DNA of 64,000 bases from Romboutsia lituseburensis (GTDB lineage: Bacteria > Bacillota > Clostridia > Peptostreptococcales > Peptostreptococcaceae). Both the position numbers and the translations under genes were made by a program. Every line of letters begins with the position of its first letter. The stretch's first letter is position 1. Shown in pieces: positions 18,464 through 26,974 of the stretch. The DNA is taken from positions 992,001 to 1,056,000 of the forward strand of contig NZ_JANQBQ010000001.1 of assembly GCF_024723825.1 (NCBI RefSeq), given 5' to 3'. The notes beneath the pieces were generated by a model, which worked only from the letters and a program-made list of their open reading frames with translations, was not told the DNA's origin and did no database searches.

Positions 18464-19423
18464 ATGAAAAGAATAACTAAAATAATGATTGCTTTAATAT
18501 TTGCTATATCAATAATCATTGGTTTGCTTATAGCACTTATATATATTAATCACAAAATTAATTTATCAAAAGAAGATAAAAATTTTATACCAATGGGACA
18601 AATGGTAAATGTTAATGGTCATTATATGCACATATATACTGAAGGTAAAGGGGAAGTTCCTTTGGTATTCATGTCTGGTGGGGGTACTAGTTCACCTACT
18701 TTAGATTTTAAATCTTTGTATTCGTTATTGAGTGATCATTATAGAATTGTTGTAATAGAAAAATTTGGATATGGTTTTAGTGATATTGTTAATACTCCAA
18801 GAGATATAGACTCGATATTAAATGATACAAGACAAGCACTTTCTCTTGCAAATATAAAAGGCCCTTATATACTATTTCCACATTCAATGTCTGGACTAGA
18901 AGCATTATATTGGGCACAATTATATCCAAAAGAGGTAAAGGGAATTGTAGGACTTGATATGGCATTTCCTAAAGCTTATGAAAATTATAAAATAAACACT
19001 CCATTAATAAAGATTAGCTCAGTCGCTTCAAAACTTGGAATAACAAGATTAATTCCAAGTTTATCTGAAAGTGATGCTATAAAATATGGAACTTTAACTG
19101 ATGATGAAAAAGATTTATATAAAACAATTTTTTATAGAAGAACAGCAACTTCTACAATGCTAAATGAAGTTCTTGAAGCTAAAAATAACGCTAAAAAGGT
19201 GTCTCAAAATACTATTCCAAATATTCCTGTATTAATGTTTGTATCAAATGGCATTGGTACTGGATGGAATGAGAATGATTGGAAAAAAATTCAGAAAACA
19301 ACTGCTAAAGAATTAAAAAACTCACAAATAATATACTTAAACTGTTCTCACTATGTACATGATATTGAATATAAAAAAATAGCGAAATTATCAAGTAACT
19401 TTATTAAAAAAATAAAAAGATGA
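18464..19423 (+). CDS. Alpha/beta hydrolase, membrane-anchored
   Basis: This 319-residue protein has one N-terminal membrane segment (residues 7-30) and an alpha/beta hydrolase fold outside the membrane: an oxyanion block VFMSGGGTSSP, the nucleophile elbow FPHSMSGLEAL with Ser141 as likely nucleophile (the usual flanking Gly residues are Pro and Ser), and a His near NCSHYVHDIE. Catalytic Asp is probably in the strand before PVLMFVSNG. The substrate is unknown. The gene has a GGGGGA site and a terminator overlapping its end. Confidence 0.82.
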   Translation: MKRITKIMIALIFAISIIIGLLIALIYINHKINLSKEDKNFIPMGQMVNVNGHYMHIYTEGKGEVPLVFMSGGGTSSPTLDFKSLYSLLSDHYRIVVIEKFGYGFSDIVNTPRDIDSILNDTRQALSLANIKGPYILFPHSMSGLEALYWAQLYPKEVKGIVGLDMAFPKAYENYKINTPLIKISSVASKLGITRLIPSLSESDAIKYGTLTDDEKDLYKTIFYRRTATSTMLNEVLEAKNNAKKVSQNTIPNIPVLMFVSNGIGTGWNENDWKKIQKTTAKELKNSQIIYLNCSHYVHDIEYKKIAKLSSNFIKKIKR

Positions 19424-19450
19424 TATCATTAATTTCGATACCATCTTTTT
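19412..19450. terminator. Terminator between hydrolase and BMP-type gene
   Basis: An imperfect hairpin pairs AAAAAGATGATATC with GATACCATCTTTTT (one mismatch) between two convergent genes. Confidence 0.75.
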
Positions 19451-19459
19451 ATTTTTTTA

Positions 19460-20437
19460 TTATTTTTTCATAGATTCTTTTTTAGAATCAACAAATTTAA
19501 TTATATCATCAGGTATTAATTTAGTTTTTTCATAACCAACTCCATCATTTTTTATATTGTATTCAGTTGTATTTCCGCCTTTGAAGTTTCCATCTTTTAA
19601 TTCTTTTATTGTTAATTTAACACCTACATCTACATTCTTAAGAGCTGATGTTAATATTACATTAGGAGAAATATGATTTTGAGCCATATCAACTGCAACA
19701 GCATACTTTCCATTTTCTAATCCTGTTTCGTATACTCCATTATTAACACCGCCACCTGCAGTCATTATTATATCTATACCATTGTTATACATTTGCTGAG
19801 CTATAGCTTTACCTTTAGATGCATCAACAAATGAATTAGCATATTGAACTACTAAGTCTGCATTTGGATTTGATTCCTTGATACCTTTTTCAAAGCCTTC
19901 TTTAAAATGAAGTACAGCTGGTACTTGCATTCCTCCAACAAATCCAAACTTATTAGTTTTACTAGTCTTTCCAGCAACTAATCCAGTTAAATATCCAGCC
20001 TCAGATTCACTAAATGATATATTATTTACATTCTTAGGCACAGTTTTAAATGACCCATCAATTATGGCAAATTTTTGATTAGGATAACTTAAAGCTGCAT
20101 CTTCTATAGCCTTACTTAAATTAAACCCTATACCTATTATTAAGTCTGAATTTAAATCTACTGCTGTTTCTATGTTTGTTGTATAATCACTTTCTTGTTT
20201 AGACTCTAAGTATTTTACTTCTACTCCATATTCCTCTTTAGCCTTTTTTGCACCTTCCCAAGCTAACTGATTAAAAGATTCATCATTTACTCCACCCTTA
20301 TCTAGTACCAGAGTAATTAATAACTTTTTATTTTCATCGGTATTACTAGACTTATTTTTATTTTGTTTAGTTACAAATAATCCAAGTAATAATATTAATA
20401 CTAAAAATAATATAAGTACGATTTTATTTTTTTTCAT
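19460..20437 (-). CDS. BMP family (PnrA-like) substrate-binding protein without lipobox
   Basis: This 325-residue protein matches the basic membrane protein family of nucleoside-type ABC binding proteins: LDKGGVNDESFNQLAWEG near the N-terminus, the YTTNIETAVDLNSDLIIGIGF block (in two parts), SESEAGYLTGLVAG, GFVGGMQVPAVLHFKEGF and VAVDMAQNHISPNVILTS. Such proteins bind nucleosides or similar compounds at the membrane. The leader is a hydrophobic stretch (residues 5-23) without any Cys, so it lacks the lipidation site normal for the family and may stay as a signal-anchored or secreted protein. No permease or ATPase genes are adjacent. The start has TTGGAGG. Confidence 0.85.
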   Translation of the reverse strand: MKKNKIVLILFLVLILLLGLFVTKQNKNKSSNTDENKKLLITLVLDKGGVNDESFNQLAWEGAKKAKEEYGVEVKYLESKQESDYTTNIETAVDLNSDLIIGIGFNLSKAIEDAALSYPNQKFAIIDGSFKTVPKNVNNISFSESEAGYLTGLVAGKTSKTNKFGFVGGMQVPAVLHFKEGFEKGIKESNPNADLVVQYANSFVDASKGKAIAQQMYNNGIDIIMTAGGGVNNGVYETGLENGKYAVAVDMAQNHISPNVILTSALKNVDVGVKLTIKELKDGNFKGGNTTEYNIKNDGVGYEKTKLIPDDIIKFVDSKKESMKK

Positions 20438-20604
20438 TTTTTGACCTCCAATTATAAAACTTTTAATATTATATCACATATTATTAATTAATATTTAATT
20501 TTTAGTTATAAAAATAAGTTGACATTTGAAAATATTGTCATAAATATGTTTGTATCTATATAGAAGTACTTTAACTATCACCATAATCTTTATAGTAAAT
20601 TGTT

Positions 20605-20628
20605 GTCTATAGTAAATTTTTTATAGAC
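20605..20628. repeat. Small inverted repeat in the gap between BMP and gdx genes
   Basis: GTCTATA (20605-20611) and TATAGAC (20622-20628) form an inverted repeat, and the neighbouring TATAGTAAATT occurs twice nearby. It could be a protein-binding site or weak hairpin; nothing proves a role. Confidence 0.35.
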
Positions 20629-20655
20629 TATTATAAATATAATTTAAATAATTTA

Positions 20656-20976
20656 TTAATGTTGTGATACTAATTTTAAACCAATTATTCCTATTACTAT
20701 AAAACCAATACAAACTAATCTAATAGGATCTATCGGTTCTTTAAACAATGCTATTCCTAAAATAACAGTTCCAATAGTTCCAATTCCTGTCCAAATAGCG
20801 TAAGCTGTTCCTAATGGTAACTCTTTTAATGCTAATGATAAAAAATAGAAACTCGCTATCATTCCTATTACTGTTAATATACTTGGAAATAATTTTGTAA
20901 ATCCTTCGGAATACTTTAAACCTACAGCCCACCATACTTCAAAAGTACCTGCAATTACTAATGTTAACCATTTCAT
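20656..20976 (-). CDS. gdx: Guanidinium exporter Gdx (SMR family, SugE type)
   Basis: This 106-residue protein has four membrane segments and the SMR features EVWWAVGLKYSEGF (essential Glu13 in the first helix), LGTAYAIWTGIGTIG and a C-terminal GLKLVSQH. The WAVGLKYS and YAIWTGIG residues place it in the SugE/Gdx branch, which exports guanidinium in exchange for protons, rather than the drug-exporting EmrE branch. The guanidine-I riboswitch directly upstream on the same strand supports this. An AGGGAGT site precedes the start. Confidence 0.92.
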   Translation of the reverse strand: MKWLTLVIAGTFEVWWAVGLKYSEGFTKLFPSILTVIGMIASFYFLSLALKELPLGTAYAIWTGIGTIGTVILGIALFKEPIDPIRLVCIGFIVIGIIGLKLVSQH

Positions 20977-21014
20977 ATTTTTTCACTCCCTTTATCATGT
21001 AATTTTAGAATTAA

Positions 21015-21056
21015 AAAAAGCCTAGTCGATATAAAAAATATCTCCCAGGCTTTTGT
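21015..21056 (-). terminator. Terminator arm of the guanidine-I riboswitch
   Basis: AAAGCCT near 21047-21053 (minus) can pair with AGGCTTT at 21018-21024, with inner pairing of GATAT and ATATC, followed by a T run. The first arm is part of the conserved aptamer 3' end (AAAGCCTGGGAGA), as expected for a mutually exclusive expression platform. Confidence 0.75.
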
Positions 21057-21135
21057 CCTTCCGTGAACACAGAATACTGTGCGTTTTATCTCGGACCAGA
21101 CCAGTTAAAAATTTTAACTGCGGAACCCTATAAAA
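21040..21135 (-). promoter_or_regulatory. Guanidine-I riboswitch (ykkC class)
   Basis: On the minus strand the region has the ykkC consensus in order: TAGGGTTCCGCAG, a variable hairpin (TTAAAATTTTTAA), ACTGGTCTGGTCCGAGA, a GCACAG/CTGTG hairpin, ACGGAAGGAC and AAAAGCCTGGGAGA. Guanidinium binding is known to switch on downstream transport or degradation genes. Here the target is the gdx exporter. Confidence 0.92.
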
Positions 21136-21409
21136 CTTTTATTTATCAAATTTTATTATTATTTACATCTTATCAAAAAACATATAGTTAATCAATAGTT
21201 ATTAATTATTAAACCATTGATTAGGTGATTGACTAAAGTAATAAGGCAAAACTCTATTATTTTGCAATTTTATACTCCATAGAATTAAAAAACTCATTAT
21301 ATAATTTATAAAAATAATAAAGTATCCTCTATACTAAATTTAATTGAAAATATTGCAAGGTATTTGATATTAATTAAAGAGCAAAATAAAAAATAAAGGA
21401 GAAAAACAA

Positions 21410-21604
21410 ATGAAAGATAAATCACTTATGGAAGAACTAAAAGATTTAGGTAGACAAATCCTTTATTCAGAGGCAGAAAATACAAATACTGATAGAGAGA
21501 CAATCGTTGAAATCGATGGTGAGGGACATAAAAAATGTGTAACTAGAGCAGGCGCAGGTCCTGAAACTCACAATAGATTAGATGGAGAAAGAAACTTTAA
21601 ATAA
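21410..21604 (+). CDS. Small conserved-looking protein of unknown function
   Basis: This 64-residue protein has a strong AAAGGAG site six bases before the ATG and is followed by a 16-bp terminator, so it is a real one-gene unit. It is hydrophilic, with an acidic first half and a second half containing VEIDGEGHKKCVTRAGAGPE (20 residues) with a single Cys and Gly-rich loops. There is no signal peptide or membrane segment. I do not recognise the family. Confidence 0.6.
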   Translation: MKDKSLMEELKDLGRQILYSEAENTNTDRETIVEIDGEGHKKCVTRAGAGPETHNRLDGERNFK

Positions 21605-21614
21605 CTTATTTATA

Positions 21615-21651
21615 CTAAAAAACTAGATATAAATTATATCTAGTTTTTTAG
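21615..21651 (+). terminator. Strong intrinsic terminator after the 64-residue protein
   Basis: A 16-bp perfect stem (21615-21630 with 21636-21651) with an AAATT loop. Confidence 0.85.
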
Positions 21652-21742
21652 TATTATGCTTTATGGCTAATCATTATATTTTTAACTTCATCTATAAACT
21701 AAGGCTTTATTAACTCTAACATTCTTGAAATAAAACTCATCA

Positions 21743-22879
21743 TTAATTAATATTTTTCATATACAAATAAACTCCAAATACACCTACTCCCATTATCACA
21801 AAGTAAGCTACAAATGCATATTTCAAATAGATATCCGCACAAAACCCTACTGCTATATTTATAAATGTAGAAACTATACTTCCTATCATTGAATAAACAG
21901 ATAAAACAGTAGCTCTATTTTTACTTATAGATTTATTCTTTATATCTAATACAATAGGAGATATCATAGATATTAACCCACTTAAAGAACATATCGCAAT
22001 AATACTAATTATAATACTATTCGTAAGTATAAGTACTAATACACATAATAACATTATATTTATCATAGTCTTTAAGGTTTTATCTTGACCAAATTTTTTG
22101 CTAAGCGTATGAGTTTTACATGATAGCATCGCTAAAAGCTCTGAAAATGCACTTATATCCCCTAATAACCTTATATCAATTCCTATACTTTCAAAATGTA
22201 ATTGCCCTAAATTTATACTTATTCCATAAGATATTTCAGCTATTATAGCAGTTGCTATAACAAACACAAATATCCATTTTATATCATTTATATCTTTAAA
22301 GATTTCTTTTATTATTAAATTTTTATTATGACTAGAACTTTCTATTTCTATATCTTCTATAAAATACATTATAACAACACTTACTCCATAAGCAATAACT
22401 GTTGCTAATACAGCTAATTCTATTGATATAGATATAAAAAAAGATGATGATATTGATGAAATGAAAAATGCTAGACTGTTAAATGCACTATATCGTCCAA
22501 AAACTTTTTCACTTTCATTTAAATCGCATGATTTATATAAAAATGCTATATCACATCCAGAAGTTCCAGATATACCCAAAGCTGTTAACACAGTTTGACC
22601 TAAAAATCCCATAAAACTGCTACAAAATAATAAACTCAATCGTCCTAAGAAAAATAATAAATAAGATATCATTAATGTTTTTTTATATCCATATTTATCT
22701 GCAAAATATCCCCATGGTATTTCTGTTAATACAACTATCAATAAAAGAATAAATTCTAAAAAGAAAAACTCGCTTACTGATAATCCTCTTTGTTTTCTAT
22801 AAATCAAGCTTACAGGTGCATAAAATACTAGACCTTGCAAAAATGATATTATATACATTAATTTTAAATTTAGTTTCAT
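21743..22879 (-). CDS. MFS transporter (drug-exporter-like)
   Basis: The 378-residue protein has about 12 membrane segments and the MFS signature between segments 2 and 3 (EIPWGYFADKYGYKKTL). The central and second halves are typical of efflux-type single-polypeptide carriers. The substrate is unknown. Although the frame starts at a TTG at 22882, the ATG at 22879 has the AGGGGG ribosome binding site at the better distance. That site lies inside a hairpin (22886-22920), so translation may be controlled by structure. No regulator is adjacent. Confidence 0.82.
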   Translation of the reverse strand: MKLNLKLMYIISFLQGLVFYAPVSLIYRKQRGLSVSEFFFLEFILLLIVVLTEIPWGYFADKYGYKKTLMISYLLFFLGRLSLLFCSSFMGFLGQTVLTALGISGTSGCDIAFLYKSCDLNESEKVFGRYSAFNSLAFFISSISSSFFISISIELAVLATVIAYGVSVVIMYFIEDIEIESSSHNKNLIIKEIFKDINDIKWIFVFVIATAIIAEISYGISINLGQLHFESIGIDIRLLGDISAFSELLAMLSCKTHTLSKKFGQDKTLKTMINIMLLCVLVLILTNSIIISIIAICSLSGLISMISPIVLDIKNKSISKNRATVLSVYSMIGSIVSTFINIAVGFCADIYLKYAFVAYFVIMGVGVFGVYLYMKNIN

Positions 22880-22885
22880 CAAATT

Positions 22886-22920
22886 GCCCCCTAGTTATAT
22901 TAATTTTAACTATTAGGGGC
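22886..22920 (-). promoter_or_regulatory. 5' UTR hairpin that buries the ribosome binding site of the MFS gene
   Basis: On the minus strand GCCCC pairs with GGGGC and TAGTTA pairs with TAACTA across a short bulge, leaving a nine-base loop. The only good ribosome binding site (AGGGGG) of the MFS gene is in the 3' arm. Confidence 0.5.
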
Positions 22921-23035
22921 TTGAACATGCAGATACATTTTTATCCCTCCATTTTTATATTCTTTAATACAATTATATCAAAACTTTAAGTTCAACATTC
23001 GTTTACTAAATCTTAGCACACTTATTAAAAATAAA

Positions 23036-23061
23036 AAAATAGGAAAATTATATCCTATTTT
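23036..23061 (-). terminator. Terminator after the ATPase gene
   Basis: A 9-bp stem (23036-23044 with 23053-23061) rich in A on the left arm, overlapping the stop codon of the minus-strand gene. Confidence 0.7.
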
Positions 23062-23915
23062 TAAAATTCATCCTCATGTTGTTTAAAAAATTCATAATAT
23101 GTACGGACATTTTCTAATTCAGTCCACGTTTTAACATCCACTGGACTTTCATCAAGGTCATATATTTTAGCACCTTTCATAGCTAGCATAAATGGTGAAT
23201 GGGTTGATATAATAAATTGACAACCTAAAAATCTTGCTGCATCTTCAATAAATTTAACTAACTCTACCTGACGCTTTGGTGAAAGGCTATTTTCAGGCTC
23301 ATCTAGAATATATAATCCATTTTCTTCTATCTTTTCAATAAAATATTTAAAAGCACTTTCTCCATTTGAATACTCCCTTATATTATCAGTTAATTTTTTT
23401 CGAACAAATTTAGATTGAGTTACTCTTCTAGCATAATTTATTTTTTTTAATTCATCATAATCATCTAATGAGCTCATTTGAAAACTAGAACCCTTAGTAT
23501 CTAAATACTCTTCAAAAAGATTCTCTCTTTTTTTATCAATACCCTCATTTATATTACGAACATCTAACATATAATCAAACACATCATCGCTTGTTATAAT
23601 TCTACTGTTTTCTGGTACTTCTTTTTCAATATACATTTCACATAAATTAACATAATCAGCATAAAAATTAGTTTTATTATATATAGAATCTCTATTTAAC
23701 TCTAGCTTCTCTGCTATTACATTTAGTGCTGTCGATTTTCCCGAGCCATTACCTCCATATAAAATAGTAATTGATTCAAAATCTATTCTTTCAAATAGAT
23801 TTTTTGATAATACTTTAAATGGATAAAATGAGTCATAACAAGTTCGTTTTTCATTATCTATAAATTTAAACTCCATATATTCACTAGGAAATATAAAACT
23901 TTCTAAATATATCAT
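23061..23915 (-). CDS. AAA family ATPase (ABC-type, single-domain)
   Basis: The protein (284 residues from ATG at 23915) has a Walker A motif YGGNGSGKST (53-62), an ABC-like signature region REYSNGESAFKYF and a Walker B with adjacent Glu in LYILDEPENSLSP, then the H-loop FIISTHSPF. This is the compact RecF/SMC-like or AAA_21 ATPase form, common in Firmicutes as a stand-alone protein. There is no membrane partner or nuclease next to it, and the role is unknown. The frame extends to a GTG at 23918. Confidence 0.8.
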   Translation of the reverse strand: MIYLESFIFPSEYMEFKFIDNEKRTCYDSFYPFKVLSKNLFERIDFESITILYGGNGSGKSTALNVIAEKLELNRDSIYNKTNFYADYVNLCEMYIEKEVPENSRIITSDDVFDYMLDVRNINEGIDKKRENLFEEYLDTKGSSFQMSSLDDYDELKKINYARRVTQSKFVRKKLTDNIREYSNGESAFKYFIEKIEENGLYILDEPENSLSPKRQVELVKFIEDAARFLGCQFIISTHSPFMLAMKGAKIYDLDESPVDVKTWTELENVRTYYEFFKQHEDEF

Positions 23916-24284
23916 CACTTACTTTCCTTTCATTTATAATTCAATTATAATTCAATTTTTTACTTTCATTAAATTTCCATTATATATTCACTATATCCAG
24001 AATCCTCATTAATTTGTTCTTTAGCCATATATCTATTATTGTATCTATTTCTTTATTTCCCAATTTCCTTATCATATTAATTAAAGATCTCCTAACTATT
24101 TTATTTAGTATTTATTTTATCATTAACTCTAATATAATACCATTTATATAATTTTATATAGATGGTATTATATTAGAAATAAAAAGTGCCTTAAATTGAT
24201 TTATTAATTATTTTAAGACACTTTTTAATTATTATTTATTTTTATAATTATCTTGTTTACTAAATTGAGCTTATTTTTAATTTC
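23916..24284. other. Intergenic region with two hairpins
   Basis: No coding frame is convincing. It holds the ATPase promoter, an imperfect inverted repeat around 24138-24170 (AATACCAT with ATGGTATT), and a terminator-like hairpin around 24183-24227 (AAAAAGTG with CACTTTTT) that probably ends the membrane-protein operon to its right. Confidence 0.6.
24183..24227 (-). terminator. Terminator after the MFS/small membrane protein operon
   Basis: AAAAAGTGCCTTAAA pairs with TTTAAGACACTTTTT (one mismatch) around a loop of about 15 bases, with T-rich flanks on both strands. Confidence 0.6.
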
Positions 24285-24629
24285 CTATACATAATTTAAA
24301 TGAGAAACTTTTTTCATATATATACCTAAAAAATTTAAATATTTAGGAATAAATAATTTTAAAAATTTATGTAAATAATAACTTACTATGGCTACAATAC
24401 ATATAATTATAAGCTTTAATATAATATTATTCACACCAAAATTCACTGGTAATTTATGAATAAATATTTTTAACACTGATAAAATAAATGCTAGAAAAAG
24501 CGCTAAATTCACTAAACATAATGATAGAACTATTAACCCAAAAGCTAAAATTAAAGGCATAATAATTATTATATTTAATATATTAATTATAAAACTGAAA
24601 ATTATATATACATATTTATTATCTGTCAT
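24285..24629 (-). CDS. Small membrane protein cotranslated with the MFS gene
   Basis: The 114-residue protein has three hydrophobic segments (about 7-28, 30-55 and 68-88) and no recognisable motif. Its start overlaps the end of the MFS gene by 11 bases, so translation is probably coupled and the protein may assist or modify that transporter. It is followed by a terminator-like hairpin. I cannot assign a family. Confidence 0.6.
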   Translation of the reverse strand: MTDNKYVYIIFSFIINILNIIIIMPLILAFGLIVLSLCLVNLALFLAFILSVLKIFIHKLPVNFGVNNIILKLIIICIVAIVSYYLHKFLKLFIPKYLNFLGIYMKKVSHLNYV

Positions 24630-25878
24630 TAAAAATCCCTGCCTTTCTCAATTTACTAAAAACCTTTTTAGATACAATTGCTATTAATCCCGAAATCAAA
24701 GTAACTATAAACACAATTATATGTGTATTACTTTTAAGTACTTCAAATAAATAACCATACATAATTTGACCAATAGGTGTTAAAAACATCGTTATCGACA
24801 AACAAAATGAAATAACCTTTCCTATAAGATGATCAGGTGTTTCACTTTGTATAAAAGCTAAGATTTGAATACTAAATAAAGTAGATACTACCATTATTAA
24901 AAAACAACAAGCTGTAACAATAATATAAGAAATTCTATGATTTAAATTAAGCATAATCACAACGCCTATTGGGATTAACCCCAATATAGCAAATAACAAT
25001 ATTATGTGACTTTGATAAATCTTGATTTTTTTCACCAAAATCCCAGTCATAATTCCTCCACATAATCCGCCCAATGCTAACATACCTTGAGTTATTCCAT
25101 ATGCTTGACTAGACATATTTAATATTTGAGTAATAATAACAGGGATACCTATCATTATCAAAGGAGTTAAAAATAAATTAAAACAAGAAATTATTCCAAT
25201 AGTTTTAAAGACTATCGGCTTATCATTAAATATAAAATTTAAACTAGTCATAAAATCATCTTTAACAATAGAAAATGCATTAGATGCTATTTCTTGCTTC
25301 TTATACGGTATTTTTATAAATATTTCCATGATAGCAGATACAAAGAAACATATTATACTTGATATTAAAATAGGTATAAGTCCATAAAATCCATATAAAA
25401 TCCCACCAACTATAGGACCTAATAATCCTGCAAGTGAGCTAACTTGGTTTATAACAGCATTCCCCGGTAGTAAATGGTCTCTATCTACTAAAAGTGGTAT
25501 GCTTGCTTGGACGGTAGGTTGATAAGCACCTTGTATTCCATACAGTGTCATCAATGTAACTATTAACATAAATATTAAATTAAATTTACCTATAGAAAAT
25601 AAAAAAGCTATAACTAGTATTGCAGTTATAAAATCTAAAGTTACCATAATGTTTCTTTTATTAGCTCTATCTGCAATAATTCCTCCAAAAGGAGTTACTA
25701 TAACCATAGGAATTAAAGAACATGCGGACACGGCTCCGAATAAAGCTGAAGAATTTGTAGTATCTAAAAGGTAAAGTGGCAATGTAAATCTTAAAATTGA
25801 ATTTCCAAACAAGGAAATTACCTGACCTATTACCATTAAGGTAAAGTCTCTGTTAAACAACTTTGTCTTATTATTCAA
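24619..25878 (-). CDS. MFS multidrug-type exporter controlled by the adjacent TetR protein
   Basis: The 419-residue protein has 12 membrane segments and the MFS pattern of the MefA/EntS-like group: FNRDFTLMVIGQVISLFGNS at the N-terminus (20 residues), GGIIADRANKRNIM between segments 2 and 3, and LLGPIVGGILYG. The substrate is unknown. The start is a TTG at 25878 with GGAGG eight bases before it. An operator identical in design to that of the TetR gene lies at 25915-25939, so this exporter is most likely induced by a ligand of that repressor. Confidence 0.83.
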   Translation of the reverse strand: MNNKTKLFNRDFTLMVIGQVISLFGNSILRFTLPLYLLDTTNSSALFGAVSACSLIPMVIVTPFGGIIADRANKRNIMVTLDFITAILVIAFLFSIGKFNLIFMLIVTLMTLYGIQGAYQPTVQASIPLLVDRDHLLPGNAVINQVSSLAGLLGPIVGGILYGFYGLIPILISSIICFFVSAIMEIFIKIPYKKQEIASNAFSIVKDDFMTSLNFIFNDKPIVFKTIGIISCFNLFLTPLIMIGIPVIITQILNMSSQAYGITQGMLALGGLCGGIMTGILVKKIKIYQSHIILLFAILGLIPIGVVIMLNLNHRISYIIVTACCFLIMVVSTLFSIQILAFIQSETPDHLIGKVISFCLSITMFLTPIGQIMYGYLFEVLKSNTHIIVFIVTLISGLIAIVSKKVFSKLRKAGIFNDR

Positions 25879-25914
25879 TTAAACAACCTCCATAGATTGA
25901 TATTATAATTTAAA

Positions 25915-25939
25915 TTACATACATTCATTTGGTATGTAA
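25915..25939. promoter_or_regulatory. Predicted TetR operator upstream of the MFS gene
   Basis: TTACATAC and GTATGTAA form perfect 8-bp arms separated by a 9-base spacer. The same half-sites and spacing occur before the TetR gene. Confidence 0.75.
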
Positions 25940-25952
25940 TTCTTAAAATTAA

Positions 25953-25970
25953 ACTGCCAATTAAGGCAGT
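25953..25970 (-). terminator. Weak terminator after the TetR gene
   Basis: ACTGCC and GGCAGT form a 6-bp stem around AATTAA, followed by TTTAATTTT on the minus strand, between the TetR gene and the MFS operator. Confidence 0.5.
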
Positions 25971-26025
25971 AATTTATATTTCAAACATATTTAGCTAAAA
26001 ATACTTGAAAATGTTGATATATAAT

Positions 26026-26694
26026 TTATGATAATTTTTTTTTTCGCTCTCTTTCGATAATAGACCTATATCTTTCCAGTACCCTGAAAACATTATCATC
26101 TAATACTGGAATTCCTAAGTCCTCAACTAGTTTTTTAAAAAAGGTAAATTTATTCTTAAATTCTTCTTTTGTAGAGTGAAATATGGCTGGATTTATCCAA
26201 ACATTCATTAAAATCATAAATGTTTCTGCAACCTCTTTAGAATTATCACTTACTATTGACCCGTCTTTTATGCCCTCCCTAATAATAGGCTCAATAAGTT
26301 TAGGTACAATGTCCTCTATCGTATTATAAAGTTGTTGAGTTAAAAATCTAGGATTTTTCATTAAATTTGGTGCTGCCATAGCTAGCTTTTCCTGACCAGG
26401 ATTTTTTAAAGAAATTATTAAAGTTTGCTTAAGCTTTTCTAAACCCGTATATGAAGTTGATTCTTTTATTTTTAACAGCTGGCTGTCTGACGAATCATAA
26501 AGTCTAGGTATCACAGCTTCGATAATTTCTTCTTTTGACTTAAAGTGATGGTAAATGGCACCTTTACTTAAATCACCTAAAGCATCTACTATATCCTGAA
26601 TAGTAGTGTTATCATATCCCTTTTTTAGAAATAGATCCATCGATGTGTCGAGAATACGATTTATTGTAATCTCAGGATTTTTATTTCTTGCCAT
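26026..26694 (-). CDS. TetR family repressor of the MFS exporter
   Basis: The 222-residue protein has an N-terminal TetR helix-turn-helix (ITINRILDTSMDLFLKKGYD, then TTIQDIVDALGDLSKGAIYHHFKSKEEI in pieces) and a helical ligand-binding C-terminal domain. It is upstream of the exporter on the same strand. The gene has a good promoter (TTGACA, 17 bases, TACGCT at 26734-26762) with an operator at 26707-26728 between the -10 region and the ribosome binding site, so it should repress itself as well as the exporter. The inducing ligand is unknown. Confidence 0.85.
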   Translation of the reverse strand: MARNKNPEITINRILDTSMDLFLKKGYDNTTIQDIVDALGDLSKGAIYHHFKSKEEIIEAVIPRLYDSSDSQLLKIKESTSYTGLEKLKQTLIISLKNPGQEKLAMAAPNLMKNPRFLTQQLYNTIEDIVPKLIEPIIREGIKDGSIVSDNSKEVAETFMILMNVWINPAIFHSTKEEFKNKFTFFKKLVEDLGIPVLDDNVFRVLERYRSIIERERKKKLS

Positions 26695-26706
26695 CTTTAT
26701 TCTCCT

Positions 26707-26728
26707 TTACATACTTTCGTTCGGTATG
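26707..26728. promoter_or_regulatory. Predicted TetR autoregulatory operator
   Basis: TTACATAC, nine bases, then GTATG match the operator at 25915-25939. It lies just downstream of the -10 box of the TetR promoter and overlaps the ribosome binding site region. Confidence 0.7.
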
Positions 26729-26733
26729 CTATA

Positions 26734-26762
26734 AGCGTATCAGTTTAATTTTATTTTGTCAA
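26734..26762 (-). promoter_or_regulatory. Sigma-A type promoter of the TetR gene
   Basis: On the minus strand TTGACA (26757-26762) is followed by a 17-base spacer and TACGCT (26734-26739). Confidence 0.7.
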
Positions 26763-26974
26763 CCAATTAAATATCAATATTTTATTTATTTTTATAGAAT
26801 AATCTGTTGCATAAGATCCATCTTTTTTAGAATGTTTAATTATTCTTTTTTAGTCAGATTCAAATTTTTTAAATTTTCAATTTACTTATAAATTGCATAT
26901 ATCTCCTGTTTTGATATTTCGATTAGACTACTCTATATATAATCCCATAAAAATAGTACTATAATAAATATCAT

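Noticed and set aside
20480-20650. Purine riboswitch before the BMP gene
   Set aside because: BMP genes are sometimes purine controlled, but the conserved aptamer loops are absent.
24138-24170. Terminator from AATACCAT/ATGGTATT repeat
   Set aside because: The hairpin is interrupted and lacks a T run; listed only as part of the gap.
26688-26891. Plus-strand 67-codon frame in the TetR promoter region
   Set aside because: It overlaps the TetR promoter and operator, and has no ribosome binding site.
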